A stretch of 64,000 bases of DNA, taken from assembly GCF_018139485.1 (NCBI RefSeq), contig NZ_JAGSNF010000024.1, positions 1-64,000 of the forward strand, in the 5' to 3' direction. Below the pieces are notes generated by a model. That model was not told the DNA's origin, made no database searches, and worked only from the letters and a program-made list of their open reading frames with translations. The translations under genes and the position numbers were made by a program. Each line of letters begins with the position of its first letter. Position 1 is the first letter of the stretch. Shown here piece after piece: positions 51,070-59,722 of the stretch. The DNA is from Phycicoccus avicenniae. Its GTDB lineage: Bacteria > Actinomycetota > Actinomycetes > Actinomycetales > Dermatophilaceae.

Positions 51070-51963
51070 ATGCGCCTGCCCTCCCTGCCCGGTCCGGGCG
51101 ACGTCGTCGACGCCGTGTCGCGGACCGGTGACGCGGTCGACTCCCTCCTCGACGCGCTGCCCCGGGTCCTGCGGATGGTCGGCCAGGCCGAGGAGCTGCT
51201 CACCGACGCCGCCCGTCTCGTCACCCGGATCGAGGGCACCCGCAAACGGGCCGACGAGGTCGTCCGCCGCACCCGGACCACCGTCGACGACGCCGACGAG
51301 GTGCTGCAGCGCGCCATCGTCACCCTCGAACGCACCGAGCAGGTCCTGGCCCGGGCGGTCGTCACGGTCGAGGCCGTCGAGCCGGTCGTCGCGCGGGCCG
51401 GCGACGCCGTCGACACCGGCGAGCGGGTGCTCGCCCGCGCCGAGGCCACCGTCGGCGCGGCCGAGCCCGTCGTCGGGCGCACCGTCGCGACGGTCGAGGC
51501 CGCCGAGGGGGTCCTCACGCGGACCGCGACGACGGTCGACGCCGCGGAGGGGCTCCTCGCCCGCACCGCGACGACGGTCGACACCGCTGAAGGGCTCGTC
51601 ACGCGGACGACGTCGACGGTCGAGCGGGTCGAGCCCGTCGTCGGCCGGATCGCCGACCTCACCGACCGTCTGCACCCCTCGCTCGTCACCCTCCAGCCCA
51701 CCCTGGAGCGGCTCGCCGAGACGACCGACCCGCGCGAGGTCGACGCCCTCGTCCAGCTCGTCGACACCCTGCCGCTCCTCGCCGAGCGGCTCCAGGACGA
51801 CGTCCTGCCCGTCCTCGCGACCCTCGACTCGGTCGGCCCCGACATCCACGACCTGCTCGACACCAGCCGCGAGCTCAACCTCATGCTCGCCAAGCTCCCC
51901 GGCATGCGCTCGATCAAGAAGCGGGTCGACGAGCAGCAGGCCGAGGAGGCCGAGCACGCCTGA
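51070..51963 (+). CDS. Uncharacterised helical protein with nine 14-residue repeats
   Basis: 297 residues, no membrane segment or signal peptide. Residues 71-196 are nine tandem 14-residue units of the type TVEAAEGVLTRTAT, two heptads each, which predicts a long amphipathic helix or coiled coil. The flanks (EELLTDAARLVTRIEG, LLAERLQDDVLPVLATLDSVG) are also helical and resemble methyl-accepting or apolipoprotein-like spacers. TAGGTT (51058-51063) lies six bases before ATG, suggesting a leaderless message, though GAGGAG touches the ATG. Function unknown. Confidence 0.8.
   Translation: MRLPSLPGPGDVVDAVSRTGDAVDSLLDALPRVLRMVGQAEELLTDAARLVTRIEGTRKRADEVVRRTRTTVDDADEVLQRAIVTLERTEQVLARAVVTVEAVEPVVARAGDAVDTGERVLARAEATVGAAEPVVGRTVATVEAAEGVLTRTATTVDAAEGLLARTATTVDTAEGLVTRTTSTVERVEPVVGRIADLTDRLHPSLVTLQPTLERLAETTDPREVDALVQLVDTLPLLAERLQDDVLPVLATLDSVGPDIHDLLDTSRELNLMLAKLPGMRSIKKRVDEQQAEEAEHA
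51280..51657 (+). repeat. Nine 42-bp coding repeats
   Basis: In-frame units encoding T-V-(E/D)-x-A-E-x-(V/L)-(V/L)-x-R-x-x-x, diverged at the DNA level but constant in length. Confidence 0.8.
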
Positions 51964-52020
51964 CCCGACGGCTGCGGAACGCCGGCGCGCCCGAGCGCCC
52001 GCCGTGGGCATACTGACGCC

Positions 52021-53298
52021 GTGACCGCGCCGCCCGCCCCGTTCGTCGCCGAGCGCGCGGCGGCCCAGCGGCGGACCGTCCGCACGCTCGTCTCCTCGCA
52101 GATCCTCGGGGGCGTCGGCCTGTCCTCCGGGATCGCCGTCGGGTCCCTGCTGGCCGAGCAGGTGTCCGGGTCGGCGCGCTACGCCGGGCTCGGCGGCACC
52201 TTCCAGGTCCTCGGCGCCGCGGTCGTCGCCGTCCCGATGGCCCGGGTCATGGCGGCCCGCGGGCGCAGGCCCGGCCTCGTGCTCGGCTACGGCCTGGCCG
52301 CGCTCGGCGCCGTGGGGCTCATCACCGCGGGCGTCGTCGGCAGCTTCGCCCTGCTCCTCACAGCGAGCCTCGTCTTCGGTGGGGCCACCGCCGCGAACAG
52401 CCAGAGCCGGTTCGCCGCAGCGGACCTCGCGGCGCCGGAGCGCCGCGCCCGCGACCTCAGCATCGTCGTGTGGGCGACGACGATCGGCAGCGTCCTCGGG
52501 CCCAACCTCGTCGGACCGAGCGCCCCGGTGGCCCGGGCCCTCGGCCTCCCGCCGCTCACGGGTCCGTTCGTCTTCTCGGTGCTCGCCCTCCTCGTCGCGA
52601 TCACCGTCCTGCTGGTCCGGCTGCGCCCCGACCCGCTCCTCGAGGCCCGCCGGCGCCGGCTCGACGACGGCGAGCCGGACGAGCCGACCCACGGCTCTGT
52701 CCTGCGCGGCCTGCGGGTGGCGTTCGCCTCACCGGTCGCCCGTCTCGGCATCCTCACCCTCGCCCTCGGCCACGCCGTCATGGTCTCGGTCATGGTGATG
52801 ACCCCGCTGCACATGCGGCACGGGCACGCCGACCTCACCGTCATCGGGTTCGTCATCAGCATCCACGTCCTCGGGATGTTCGCCTTCTCACCCCTCACCG
52901 GGATGGCCGTCGACCGCTTCGGCGGCCGGGCCGTCGCAGGCGCCGGGGCGGTCGTGCTCGGGTCGGCGACGTTGCTGGCGTCCGTCTCACCGACGGGGGA
53001 GTCCTGGACCCTGCTCGCCGGCCTGTTCCTCCTCGGTCTCGGCTGGTCGTGCACCCTCGTCTCCGGCTCGACCCTGCTCACGGCGGCTCTCCCGGTCTCC
53101 GAGCGGCCCGGGGTCCAGGGGGCCTCGGACGTGCTCATGGGTCTCGCGGCCGGAGGCGGAGGGGCTCTCGCCGGGGTCGTCGTCGACCAGCTGAGCTTCC
53201 GGGTCCTCGCCCTCGCCGCACTCGTCGTCGCCGCCTCCATCGGGGGCGCGGCGCTCACGACCCGCTCGGCACGTCGCGGCGAGGTCTCCCCGGCCTGA
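52021..53298 (+). CDS. MFS transporter
   Basis: 425 residues with about twelve membrane segments in two halves. Loop 2-3 motif VMAARGRRPGLVLGYGLAA is the MFS signature; the central loop (LEARRRRLDDGEPDEPTHG) is charged. MAVDRFGGRAVAGAGAVVLG repeats the motif in the second half. CATACT lies six bases before GTG 52021, so the message is probably leaderless. Drug- or metabolite-efflux is likely; substrate unknown. A hairpin follows. Confidence 0.9.
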   Translation: MTAPPAPFVAERAAAQRRTVRTLVSSQILGGVGLSSGIAVGSLLAEQVSGSARYAGLGGTFQVLGAAVVAVPMARVMAARGRRPGLVLGYGLAALGAVGLITAGVVGSFALLLTASLVFGGATAANSQSRFAAADLAAPERRARDLSIVVWATTIGSVLGPNLVGPSAPVARALGLPPLTGPFVFSVLALLVAITVLLVRLRPDPLLEARRRRLDDGEPDEPTHGSVLRGLRVAFASPVARLGILTLALGHAVMVSVMVMTPLHMRHGHADLTVIGFVISIHVLGMFAFSPLTGMAVDRFGGRAVAGAGAVVLGSATLLASVSPTGESWTLLAGLFLLGLGWSCTLVSGSTLLTAALPVSERPGVQGASDVLMGLAAGGGGALAGVVVDQLSFRVLALAALVVAASIGGAALTTRSARRGEVSPA

Positions 53299-53323
53299 CC
53301 GGGGGGGCGCCGACCGGCGCGGC

Positions 53324-53365
53324 CCGGCACCGGTCGACCGGGCCGCACCGATCGACCGGTGCCGG
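53324..53365. terminator. 14-bp perfect hairpin after the MFS gene
   Basis: CCGGCACCGGTCGA (53324-53337) and TCGACCGGTGCCGG (53352-53365) with a 14-base loop. No T-tract. Confidence 0.6.
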
Positions 53366-53442
53366 ACCCCCGGGCCGCCCTGGCCCGGCGAGCCGTGCCC
53401 GACCTCCCCGACCGACGCGGTCCCCGTTGCTAGCCTGCGCGG

Positions 53443-56400
53443 GTGAACGCGAGCGGCCCCGCGCGCGAGACACCGCCGCGCGACGGTGCCTCGCGCGACG
53501 CTGGCGAGCCCCGACGCGGAGGACACCTGAGCGTGGCCCCCACGCCCGACGAGCAGCGCGTCGAGCAGGTGCGCCTCGCCCGGCACGCGTGGACCACCCA
53601 CCTCGTCGAGCTCGGCGGCCCCAACACCCTCCTCTGGTACCGGGACCTGCCGGTCGGCACGATCGACCTCACGAACGCGCATCTCGGCGCTCGCAACGCG
53701 CTCGTCACCGGCGCACCCCAGGTCCTCTCCGACCTCGTCCGCGAGCCGCACGCCCTCGAGGACGCCCGGCACCGGGCCGAGCGGATCCACGCGACGGCGA
53801 CCCGCCTCGAGCGCGAGCACGCGATCCGCACCTGCTTCCTGGGGATCGGCACGGCGACGTGGAAGGTCGTGCTGCCGAACGGGAAGGTCGCCCCCCGCCG
53901 CGCCGAGGCCCCGGTCTTCCTGCGGGCCTGCCGCCTCGTCCCGCGGGACGCCCGGCTCAGGGACTGGACGCTCGAGCCGGGCGAGGACCTCGAGGTGAAC
54001 CCGGCCCTCGTGCGCTACCTCGCGACGGAGCACGGGGTCGACCTCGACACCGCCCGGCTGGAGTCCCTCGCGACCGCGGCCGGCGGGGTCGACCCCTACC
54101 CCGCGTACGCCGCGCTGGCGACCGCCTGCCGGGGGGTCCCCGACCTGTCGGTGGTCCCCCGGGTCGTGCTGTCGACGTTCCCCTACTACAAGGCCCCGCT
54201 CGTCGCCGACCTCGCCCCCGCCGACGCGCTCGCGGACGACCCGGTCGTCGCCGCGATGGCCGGGCACCCCGACGCGCTGCCGGCCGTGAGCATCGGCGCC
54301 GACGTGTCGGCACTTGCCGACGACCCCGAGCGCGACGTCCTCGTCCTCAAGGCCGACGCCGCCCAGCGCGAGGCGGTCGAGGCCGTGCGCGCCGGGTCCC
54401 ACCTGCACCTGCGCACCCCGCCGGGAACCGGGGCCTCGCGGACGGTGACGAACCTCGTCGCGGCGCTGGCGGGCGACGGCAAGAGCGTCCTGCTCGTCTC
54501 GCCCAAGCGTGCCTCGCTCGACGCCGTGCGCGACGGCCTCGCGGGCGTGGGGCTCGACGACCTCGTGCTCGACCTCGCCGACGGGGGCCACGGGCGCCGG
54601 GCCGCGGTACGCACGCTCGCCGAGGGTCTCGACCGGGCCGCGCCGGCGGCGCCACCCCCGGCGCGGGGTCGTCGCCGCGACGGCGGCAGGGGCGGGCCCG
54701 ACGCCGCCCCGGACCCGGACAGCCGCACGGACCGTGCCGAGGCGGGGGCACTGCTCGACGCGCACGTCGCCGCCCTGCACGGCCGCCGCGACCCCTGGGG
54801 CACCAGCCTGCACGAGGTGCAGGAGCAGATCTGCCGGCACGCCCGCCTCCCCGCGGCGCCCCGGTCCCGGGTGCGCGTCGACGGGGCGCCCCTCGCCAGG
54901 CTCGACCGCGTGACCCTCGCCGACGCGGCCGAGGTGCTCGGCCGGGTCGCCCGGCTCGCGGCGTGGGACGACGGCGGCGGGGGGGACCCCTGGTTCGGCG
55001 CCCGCATCACCTCGGGCGCCGAGGCGCAGGAGGCCGCCGAGCGCGTGCGCCGTCTCGCCGAGGGTGGGGTCGACGACGCCCGCGCGACCCTCGGCGACGT
55101 CTTCCGGGGCATCCACCTGCCCGCGTCGCCGACGGTGCGCGACTGGCACCGGGTGCTCTCGACGGTGGGGCGGGTCCGGGACACCCTCGAGACGTTCCGG
55201 CCCGAGGTCTTCGACATCCCGCTCGGTGACCTCGTGGAGGCGACGGCGTCGCGCTCGGTCCGCAAGGAGACCGGCAGCGACCTCGGGGTCGCGGACCGGT
55301 GGCGGGTCCGCCGTCAGGCCCGCGCCCTGCTGCGACCGGGTCGCCCACCCGCCGACCTGCACGCCGCCGTCGTCGAGGCCGACGCCCAACGGCACGCCTG
55401 GCGCGAGCTCGCCGGCTCCGGCGGCCGCCCGGAGATCCCCGTCGAGCTCGACCGGGCCCAGGAGGCGTACGACACCCTGCTCGAGGACCTCGTCTGGCTG
55501 GACTCCCGGCTCCCGGACCACCCGGGTGAGGCCGACCTCGTCGAGTGCGACCTCGTGACCCTCGCCGCCCGGATGCGCCGCCTCCACGCGGCGACCGACC
55601 GGCTGACCCCGGCGCCCCAGCTGCGCGCCGGGCTCGACCGGCTCGAGGCCCTCGGTCTCGGGGACCTCGTCGCGGACCTCCGGCGCCGTGAGGTCCCCGC
55701 GGGGTCGGTCTCCGACGAGCTGCACTGGGTGTGGTGGTGCTCGATCGCGGACGAGATCTTCGAGCACGACCACCGCGTCCTCGCCCACGACGGCCCGGCG
55801 CTCACCGCGGCGGTGACGACCGTCCGGGAGGCCGACCGGGCCGCCCTCGGGGACAACGCGGCCCGGACCCGTCGCGCGGTGGCCGCGAGGATCGAGCGGG
55901 TGCGCCGCGACGCCCCGGACCAGGAGGCCGCCCTGCGCGCCCAGGCCGGTCGCACCCGCCGCCCCGACCCACTTCCCGAGGTCGTCGCGCAGGCCCCGGA
56001 CCTCGTCACCGCCCTCCGGCCGTGCTGGATGACGAGCCCGCTCAGCGTCCCCTCGGTGCTGCCACCGGGGCGCACCTTCGACGTCGTCGTCGTCGAGGAG
56101 TCCTCCCTCGTCGCCCCCGCGGAGGCGGTCGCCGCGCTGACCCGCGGGCGGCAGGTCGTCCTCGTGGGCGACCCGCTCCAGCTGCCCCCGGCCCCCTTCG
56201 TCGCGTCCGCCGGGGCCGACGCCCCGGAGGACGAGGAGGCGACGTCGGTCCTCGACGCGCTCGACGACGCCCTGCCGACCCGTCGGCTCACCTGGCACTA
56301 CCGGGCGCTCGACGAGCGGCTCGTGGCCTTCCCGGACGAGGCGCTCTACGACGGCGGGCTCGTCACCTTCCCCGGGACCACGACCGACCCCGTCGTGCGG

Positions 56401-57294
56401 CACGTCCCCGTCGACGGGCACGGTGTCGTCGCCGAGGGGGAGGGCGCCGTCGAGTCCACGACCGCCGAGGTCGACCGGGTCGTCGACCTCGTCCTCGAGC
56501 ACGCGCACACCCGCCGCTCCCGCTCCCTCCTCGTCGTCGCGCTCTCGCCGGGCCACCGTCGCCGGGTCGAGGAGGCGCTGCGCCGGGCCGTAGACACCGT
56601 CGACGACGCGACCGCTGCCCTCTTCGACCCCACGCGCGCCGGGGGGATCACGGTGCGCGACACCGACGAGGTCCAGGGCGAGGAGTGGGACGACGTCATC
56701 GTGACCGTCGGCTTCGGCAAGACCCCCCACGGCCGCGTCCTGCACCGGTTCGGCCCGCTCGCGACGGAGGCCGGGCACCGCCGCCTCGGGGTGGCCCTCA
56801 CCCGGGCCCGGCGCACGCTCACCGTCGTGTCGACGATCACCGCCGACGACCTCGACCCCGCCCGTCTGCGCACCCGGGGGTCGCGGATGCTGCGCGAGCT
56901 CCTCGAGCACGTCGAGACCCACGGTGGGTCCGCCGGCCTGCCGTCCGCCCCGCCCGGCGAGGGCCGGTCCGTCGTCCTCGCCGAGCTCGCCCACCGGCTG
57001 CGCGAGCACGGGCTGACGGTGCACGAGGACGTCGGCACGTCGGCGACGCCGGTGGGCCTGGCCGTCGAGGACCCGGCCCGACCCGGCCGCCTGCTCGTCG
57101 CCGTCGAGACCGACGGTCCCGACTACGCCAGGTCGGCCTCGCGACGGGACCGGGACCGGTTGCGCGCCGAGCAGCTGCAGCGCCGTGGGTGGACCCACCT
57201 GCGGGTGTGGTCGACGGACGTCTTCCGGGACCCGGCCCGGGACGTCTCCCGGGTCCTCGCCGCGGCGGGCGTGCGTCAGAGCGTCGATGACTGA
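53443..57294 (+). CDS. Large SF1-type helicase/ATPase with C-terminal MTES_1575-like nuclease domain; Walker A lysine replaced
   Basis: 1283 residues. Helicase motifs: Walker A-like TPPGTGASRT (residues 325-334) with Ala331 in place of Lys, Walker B-like VVVVEESS (about 880-888), motif III VLVGDPLQLPP, WHYRALDERL, motif V DTDEVQGEEWDDVIV, motif VI GVALTRARR. The last 115 residues (VLAELAHRLREHGLTVHEDVG, LLVAVETDGPDYA, EQLQRRGWTHLRVWSTDVF) match the REase_MTES_1575 nuclease fold. GTG 53443 follows TAGCCT by six bases (leaderless). Such proteins are suspected in DNA repair or phage defence; the role here is not proven. Confidence 0.9.
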   Translation: MNASGPARETPPRDGASRDAGEPRRGGHLSVAPTPDEQRVEQVRLARHAWTTHLVELGGPNTLLWYRDLPVGTIDLTNAHLGARNALVTGAPQVLSDLVREPHALEDARHRAERIHATATRLEREHAIRTCFLGIGTATWKVVLPNGKVAPRRAEAPVFLRACRLVPRDARLRDWTLEPGEDLEVNPALVRYLATEHGVDLDTARLESLATAAGGVDPYPAYAALATACRGVPDLSVVPRVVLSTFPYYKAPLVADLAPADALADDPVVAAMAGHPDALPAVSIGADVSALADDPERDVLVLKADAAQREAVEAVRAGSHLHLRTPPGTGASRTVTNLVAALAGDGKSVLLVSPKRASLDAVRDGLAGVGLDDLVLDLADGGHGRRAAVRTLAEGLDRAAPAAPPPARGRRRDGGRGGPDAAPDPDSRTDRAEAGALLDAHVAALHGRRDPWGTSLHEVQEQICRHARLPAAPRSRVRVDGAPLARLDRVTLADAAEVLGRVARLAAWDDGGGGDPWFGARITSGAEAQEAAERVRRLAEGGVDDARATLGDVFRGIHLPASPTVRDWHRVLSTVGRVRDTLETFRPEVFDIPLGDLVEATASRSVRKETGSDLGVADRWRVRRQARALLRPGRPPADLHAAVVEADAQRHAWRELAGSGGRPEIPVELDRAQEAYDTLLEDLVWLDSRLPDHPGEADLVECDLVTLAARMRRLHAATDRLTPAPQLRAGLDRLEALGLGDLVADLRRREVPAGSVSDELHWVWWCSIADEIFEHDHRVLAHDGPALTAAVTTVREADRAALGDNAARTRRAVAARIERVRRDAPDQEAALRAQAGRTRRPDPLPEVVAQAPDLVTALRPCWMTSPLSVPSVLPPGRTFDVVVVEESSLVAPAEAVAALTRGRQVVLVGDPLQLPPAPFVASAGADAPEDEEATSVLDALDDALPTRRLTWHYRALDERLVAFPDEALYDGGLVTFPGTTTDPVVRHVPVDGHGVVAEGEGAVESTTAEVDRVVDLVLEHAHTRRSRSLLVVALSPGHRRRVEEALRRAVDTVDDATAALFDPTRAGGITVRDTDEVQGEEWDDVIVTVGFGKTPHGRVLHRFGPLATEAGHRRLGVALTRARRTLTVVSTITADDLDPARLRTRGSRMLRELLEHVETHGGSAGLPSAPPGEGRSVVLAELAHRLREHGLTVHEDVGTSATPVGLAVEDPARPGRLLVAVETDGPDYARSASRRDRDRLRAEQLQRRGWTHLRVWSTDVFRDPARDVSRVLAAAGVRQSVDD

Positions 57295-57538
57295 CCTGCC
57301 CGAGAGGGCGCCCGACGACGACGGTGTGCGCGCCGATGGGTCGGACGCCGGCGCGGCGGAGGCCGGCACCTCCCGTGGCCCACGGCGGCGCCGGGGGAGC
57401 CGGCGGGCGCACCGGCCGGCGACCAACCCGGGGGCCGACGACGCCCCGGACGTGCGCGAACCCCGCGACGGCCCGTCCGCCGCGGACACCCCTCACGACC
57501 GCTGGCTGCGCGAGCAGCGCCCGCCGCACTGGGAGTGA
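57287..57538 (+). CDS. Small disordered protein with C-terminal WLREQRPPHWE motif
   Basis: 83 residues, rich in Asp, Arg, Gly and Pro, no fold expected except the end. ATG 57287 overlaps the helicase stop by eight bases, implying coupling. The final HDRWLREQRPPHWE looks like a conserved peptide motif, as I recall from similar small actinobacterial proteins next to this helicase type. Possible helicase partner; function unknown. Confidence 0.75.
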   Translation: MTDLPERAPDDDGVRADGSDAGAAEAGTSRGPRRRRGSRRAHRPATNPGADDAPDVREPRDGPSAADTPHDRWLREQRPPHWE

Positions 57539-57633
57539 CCTCGGCCCCGGGCGGGACGAAGCGTCTGTGGGACTGCTCCTGAGGTGAACCTGCGCGTCGC
57601 CTGAGCGGCGGGGAGCAGCTGTGGGCGCGGAAC

Positions 57634-57669
57634 GCTCCGGAACCGGAGCATGTCCTCCGGTTCCGGAGC
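57634..57669. terminator. 14-bp perfect hairpin after the helicase unit
   Basis: GCTCCGGAACCGGA (57634-57647) and TCCGGTTCCGGAGC (57656-57669). Lies in the 324-base gap before mscL; nothing else but the mscL hairpin is recognised there. Confidence 0.6.
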
Positions 57670-57809
57670 ATCTCGCCGGACACCCCTTTCCCCGCGCCGG
57701 ACGCGTGAGGAGGCGGGTGCACACCGCGACGCGGGCGACCTGGACGAGGAGCCGCTGCGAGCGACGCCGATCAGCTCGACGGGGCGGGTGCGCGCGACGA
57801 GCACGGCGA

Positions 57810-57843
57810 CGGGGCGGTGCCCACGGTCGTGGTCACCGCCCCG
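57810..57843 (-). terminator. Hairpin downstream of mscL
   Basis: CGGGGCGGTG (57810-57819) and CACCGCCCCG (57834-57843), 20 bases beyond the mscL stop. Confidence 0.55.
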
Positions 57844-57862
57844 CCGTGGGCCGGGGGGGTCG

Positions 57863-58234
57863 TCAGACGCCGCGGCCCGTCCGCAGCTCGTCGCGGATCT
57901 CCCGGAGCAGCTCGGTGTTCGGGTCGATGGTCTCGGTGACCGGCTCGGCCGGGAACATGCGGGCCTTCGCGACCTCGTAGGGCCGGACGACGAAGAAGTA
58001 GACGATGAAGGCCATGAGGAGGAACGCGACGAGCGCAGTGAGGAACGGGCCGACCGACGTGAAGCCGCCGGGCTGCCACTCGTCGAAGTTCGGGGCACCG
58101 CCGGCCTTCGCGAGGGCCTCGACGATGATCGCGGTGAACGCGGAGACGACGGTCGCGAAGGCCGCGCCGATGATGAACGCGACGGCGAGCTCGACGAGGT
58201 TGCCCCGCATGATGAACGCTTTGAAACCCTGCAT
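57863..58234 (-). CDS. mscL: Large-conductance mechanosensitive channel
   Basis: 123 residues, normal MscL length. MQGFKAFIMRGNLVELAVAFIIGAAF carries the N-terminal amphipathic helix and first membrane segment; FLTALVAFLLMAFIVYFFVVRPY is the second. The C-terminal helix LLREIRDELRTGR is present. ATG 58234 has GGAAGGA upstream. Releases osmolytes when membrane tension rises. Confidence 0.95.
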   Translation of the reverse strand: MQGFKAFIMRGNLVELAVAFIIGAAFATVVSAFTAIIVEALAKAGGAPNFDEWQPGGFTSVGPFLTALVAFLLMAFIVYFFVVRPYEVAKARMFPAEPVTETIDPNTELLREIRDELRTGRGV

Positions 58235-58387
58235 GACGGTGGGTCCTTCCCGGGTGGCGCACGGTGTGGTCGGCGAGATCCTAGGGCCAGGGCGGGGGTC
58301 CGGCACCCCGGTACGCGACGGTGGGACACGGAGCGGCCGACGCGTGGCGCGGGGCCGGCGCCGGTCAGGGCCCGGTCGGACCCTCCC

Positions 58388-59044
58388 TCAGGTCGCCGTG
58401 ACGACGACGGCCACGACCGGTCCGCCCGACAGGGACCCGTGGCCGGCGAGGACCGCGCGGGCGGACGCGTCCGCCACCTCGAGGACGACCCCCCGGGCAC
58501 GTTGCTCCCCGCCGAGCGGCCCGACGGGCACCGGGGGGTCGACGGCGAGCACGGTGGCGTCGTCGGCGAGCGGCTCGCCACCCTCGGCCGGGTAGACGAG
58601 GACGCGCGCCCCGGAGGTCAGCAGGTCGACCGATCCGGGGTCGACGAGGTGGACGTGCACGGCGACGTGTCCGGACGCCAGGCCGTCGGACGCGGTGCGG
58701 GGGACGAGCCGGGTGCTCGTGAGCGCCTCGCCGGACGCCAGGGCGCTCCCGACCCGGCGTCCCACGGCGTCGGCGAGGACGCTCAGCGCCCCGGGCTGGC
58801 GCGCGGGGTCCGGGACGTCGACGACCGTGAGGTGGCCGGCGTCGAGCACCGAGCCGGCCGGGACGTCCCGGGCCGCGACGAGGACGGGGGAGAGCGGCGG
58901 GGGTGGGGGACGGACGGCGTGGACGACCCCGGCGACGGCTCCGGCGGCGCAGACGGCCGAGAGCAGCCGCCGCAGCACCGAGCGACGCCAGCGGGCGGCG
59001 CGGCCGGGGCCGGTGAGGCCGGGGAAGGGGCGCGGTGGGGACAT
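58388..59044 (-). CDS. SAF domain-containing protein (CpaB/RcpC-like)
   Basis: 218 residues. An Arg-rich start and one hydrophobic segment (LLSAVCAAGAVAGVVHAV) anchor it; the SAF domain (PVLVAARDVPAGSVLDAGHLTVVDVP, ALASGEALTSTRLV) follows. This type is linked to Flp pilus assembly or other surface structures, but no pilus genes lie nearby. ATG 59044 is preceded by CTAGCG, suggesting a leaderless message. Confidence 0.88.
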   Translation of the reverse strand: MSPPRPFPGLTGPGRAARWRRSVLRRLLSAVCAAGAVAGVVHAVRPPPPPLSPVLVAARDVPAGSVLDAGHLTVVDVPDPARQPGALSVLADAVGRRVGSALASGEALTSTRLVPRTASDGLASGHVAVHVHLVDPGSVDLLTSGARVLVYPAEGGEPLADDATVLAVDPPVPVGPLGGEQRARGVVLEVADASARAVLAGHGSLSGGPVVAVVVTAT

Positions 59045-59082
59045 GCCCCGACGCTAGGAGCGGGGCGATACCCCGGCGACGG

Positions 59083-59499
59083 TCAGGACGAGGATGTGGA
59101 CGACGAGCCGCCGCCGGACCCGCCTGTGGGCGACGAGGCGCCCGCGGTCGAGGTGCCGTTCGAGCCCGAGGACCCGCCCGAGCCCGAGGACCCGCCAGAA
59201 CCCGAGGACCCGCCAGAACCCGAGGACCCGCCAGAACCGGACGTGCTCGACGAGGACGTGTCCGACGAGGACGAGGAACCCGAGGCGTCGGACGAGCCGG
59301 ACCCCGAGGACGACCCGGACCCGGCCCGCGAGTCGTTGCGGTAGAAGCCGCCGCCCTTGAACACGATGCCGACGGCGTTGAACAGCTTGCGCAGCCGTCC
59401 GCCGCACTCCGGGCACTCGGTGAGCGAGTCGTCGCTGAACGACTGCACGGCCTCGAAACGGTGGTCGCACGCGGTGCACGCGTAGGCGTACGTCGGCAC
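59083..59499 (-). CDS. FmdB family zinc-ribbon protein with long Ser/Gly tail
   Basis: 138 residues from a GTG with GAGGAGG upstream. Residues 1-55 are the FmdB zinc ribbon (PTYAYACTACDHRFEAVQSF, CPECGGRLRKLFNAVGIVFKGGGFYRND), with two CxxC pairs. The remaining 80 residues are almost only Ser and Gly and contain SGSGGS repeats. Role of FmdB in general is regulatory or unknown. Confidence 0.88.
   Translation of the reverse strand: MPTYAYACTACDHRFEAVQSFSDDSLTECPECGGRLRKLFNAVGIVFKGGGFYRNDSRAGSGSSSGSGSSDASGSSSSSDTSSSSTSGSGGSSGSGGSSGSGGSSGSGGSSGSNGTSTAGASSPTGGSGGGSSSTSSS
59162..59233. repeat. Four 18-bp tandem repeats in the FmdB tail
   Basis: Units of GAGCCCGAGGACCCGCCA type at 59162, 59180, 59198 and 59216; units 3 and 4 are identical. 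Each adds six residues to the Ser/Gly tail. Confidence 0.92.
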
Positions 59500-59614
59500 G
59501 GGGGTCCTCCTCGCTGGGCGTCGGCGCCGCCGGACCCCGGTGGTGGGGGTCTCGCCGCGGCGCGCTCGGCGACCAGGATAGGCGAGACCCGCGGGCACCC
59601 CCACATCGCGACCT

Positions 59615-59656
59615 ACCCTGCAGGACTCGTCGCGATCACGACGAGTCCTGCAGGGT
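59615..59656 (-). terminator. 18-bp perfect hairpin after the ABC exporter genes
   Basis: ACCCTGCAGGACTCGTCG (59615-59632) and its complement (59639-59656) with a 6-base loop, in the 223-base gap between the ABC permease end and the FmdB start. Confidence 0.6.
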
Positions 59657-59722
59657 GGGTGGCAGGACGCCGGGGGTGTCGGAAGCCCGCGGGGACGCCG
59701 CCGGCAGGCCCAGCGGGACGGG

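Noticed and set aside
51280-51657. 42-bp repeats considered as CRISPR or minisatellite
   Set aside because: Units are diverged at DNA level and encode a regular heptad pattern, so they are protein repeats.
52987-57489. A 1500-codon open frame on the minus strand
   Set aside because: It is antisense to the MFS and helicase genes, both of which have clear family motifs. Long antisense frames are expected in DNA this GC-rich, and the translation is low-complexity Arg/Gly/Asp sequence.
59162-59233. Tandem repeats considered as a CRISPR array
   Set aside because: Units are 18 bp, directly adjacent without spacers and in frame within a protein tail. No cas gene is present.
57650-59344. Plus-strand frame with a repeated acidic EPEDPP stretch
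   Set aside because: It is antisense to mscL, the SAF gene and FmdB; the repeat is the reverse of the Ser/Gly repeats of the FmdB tail.
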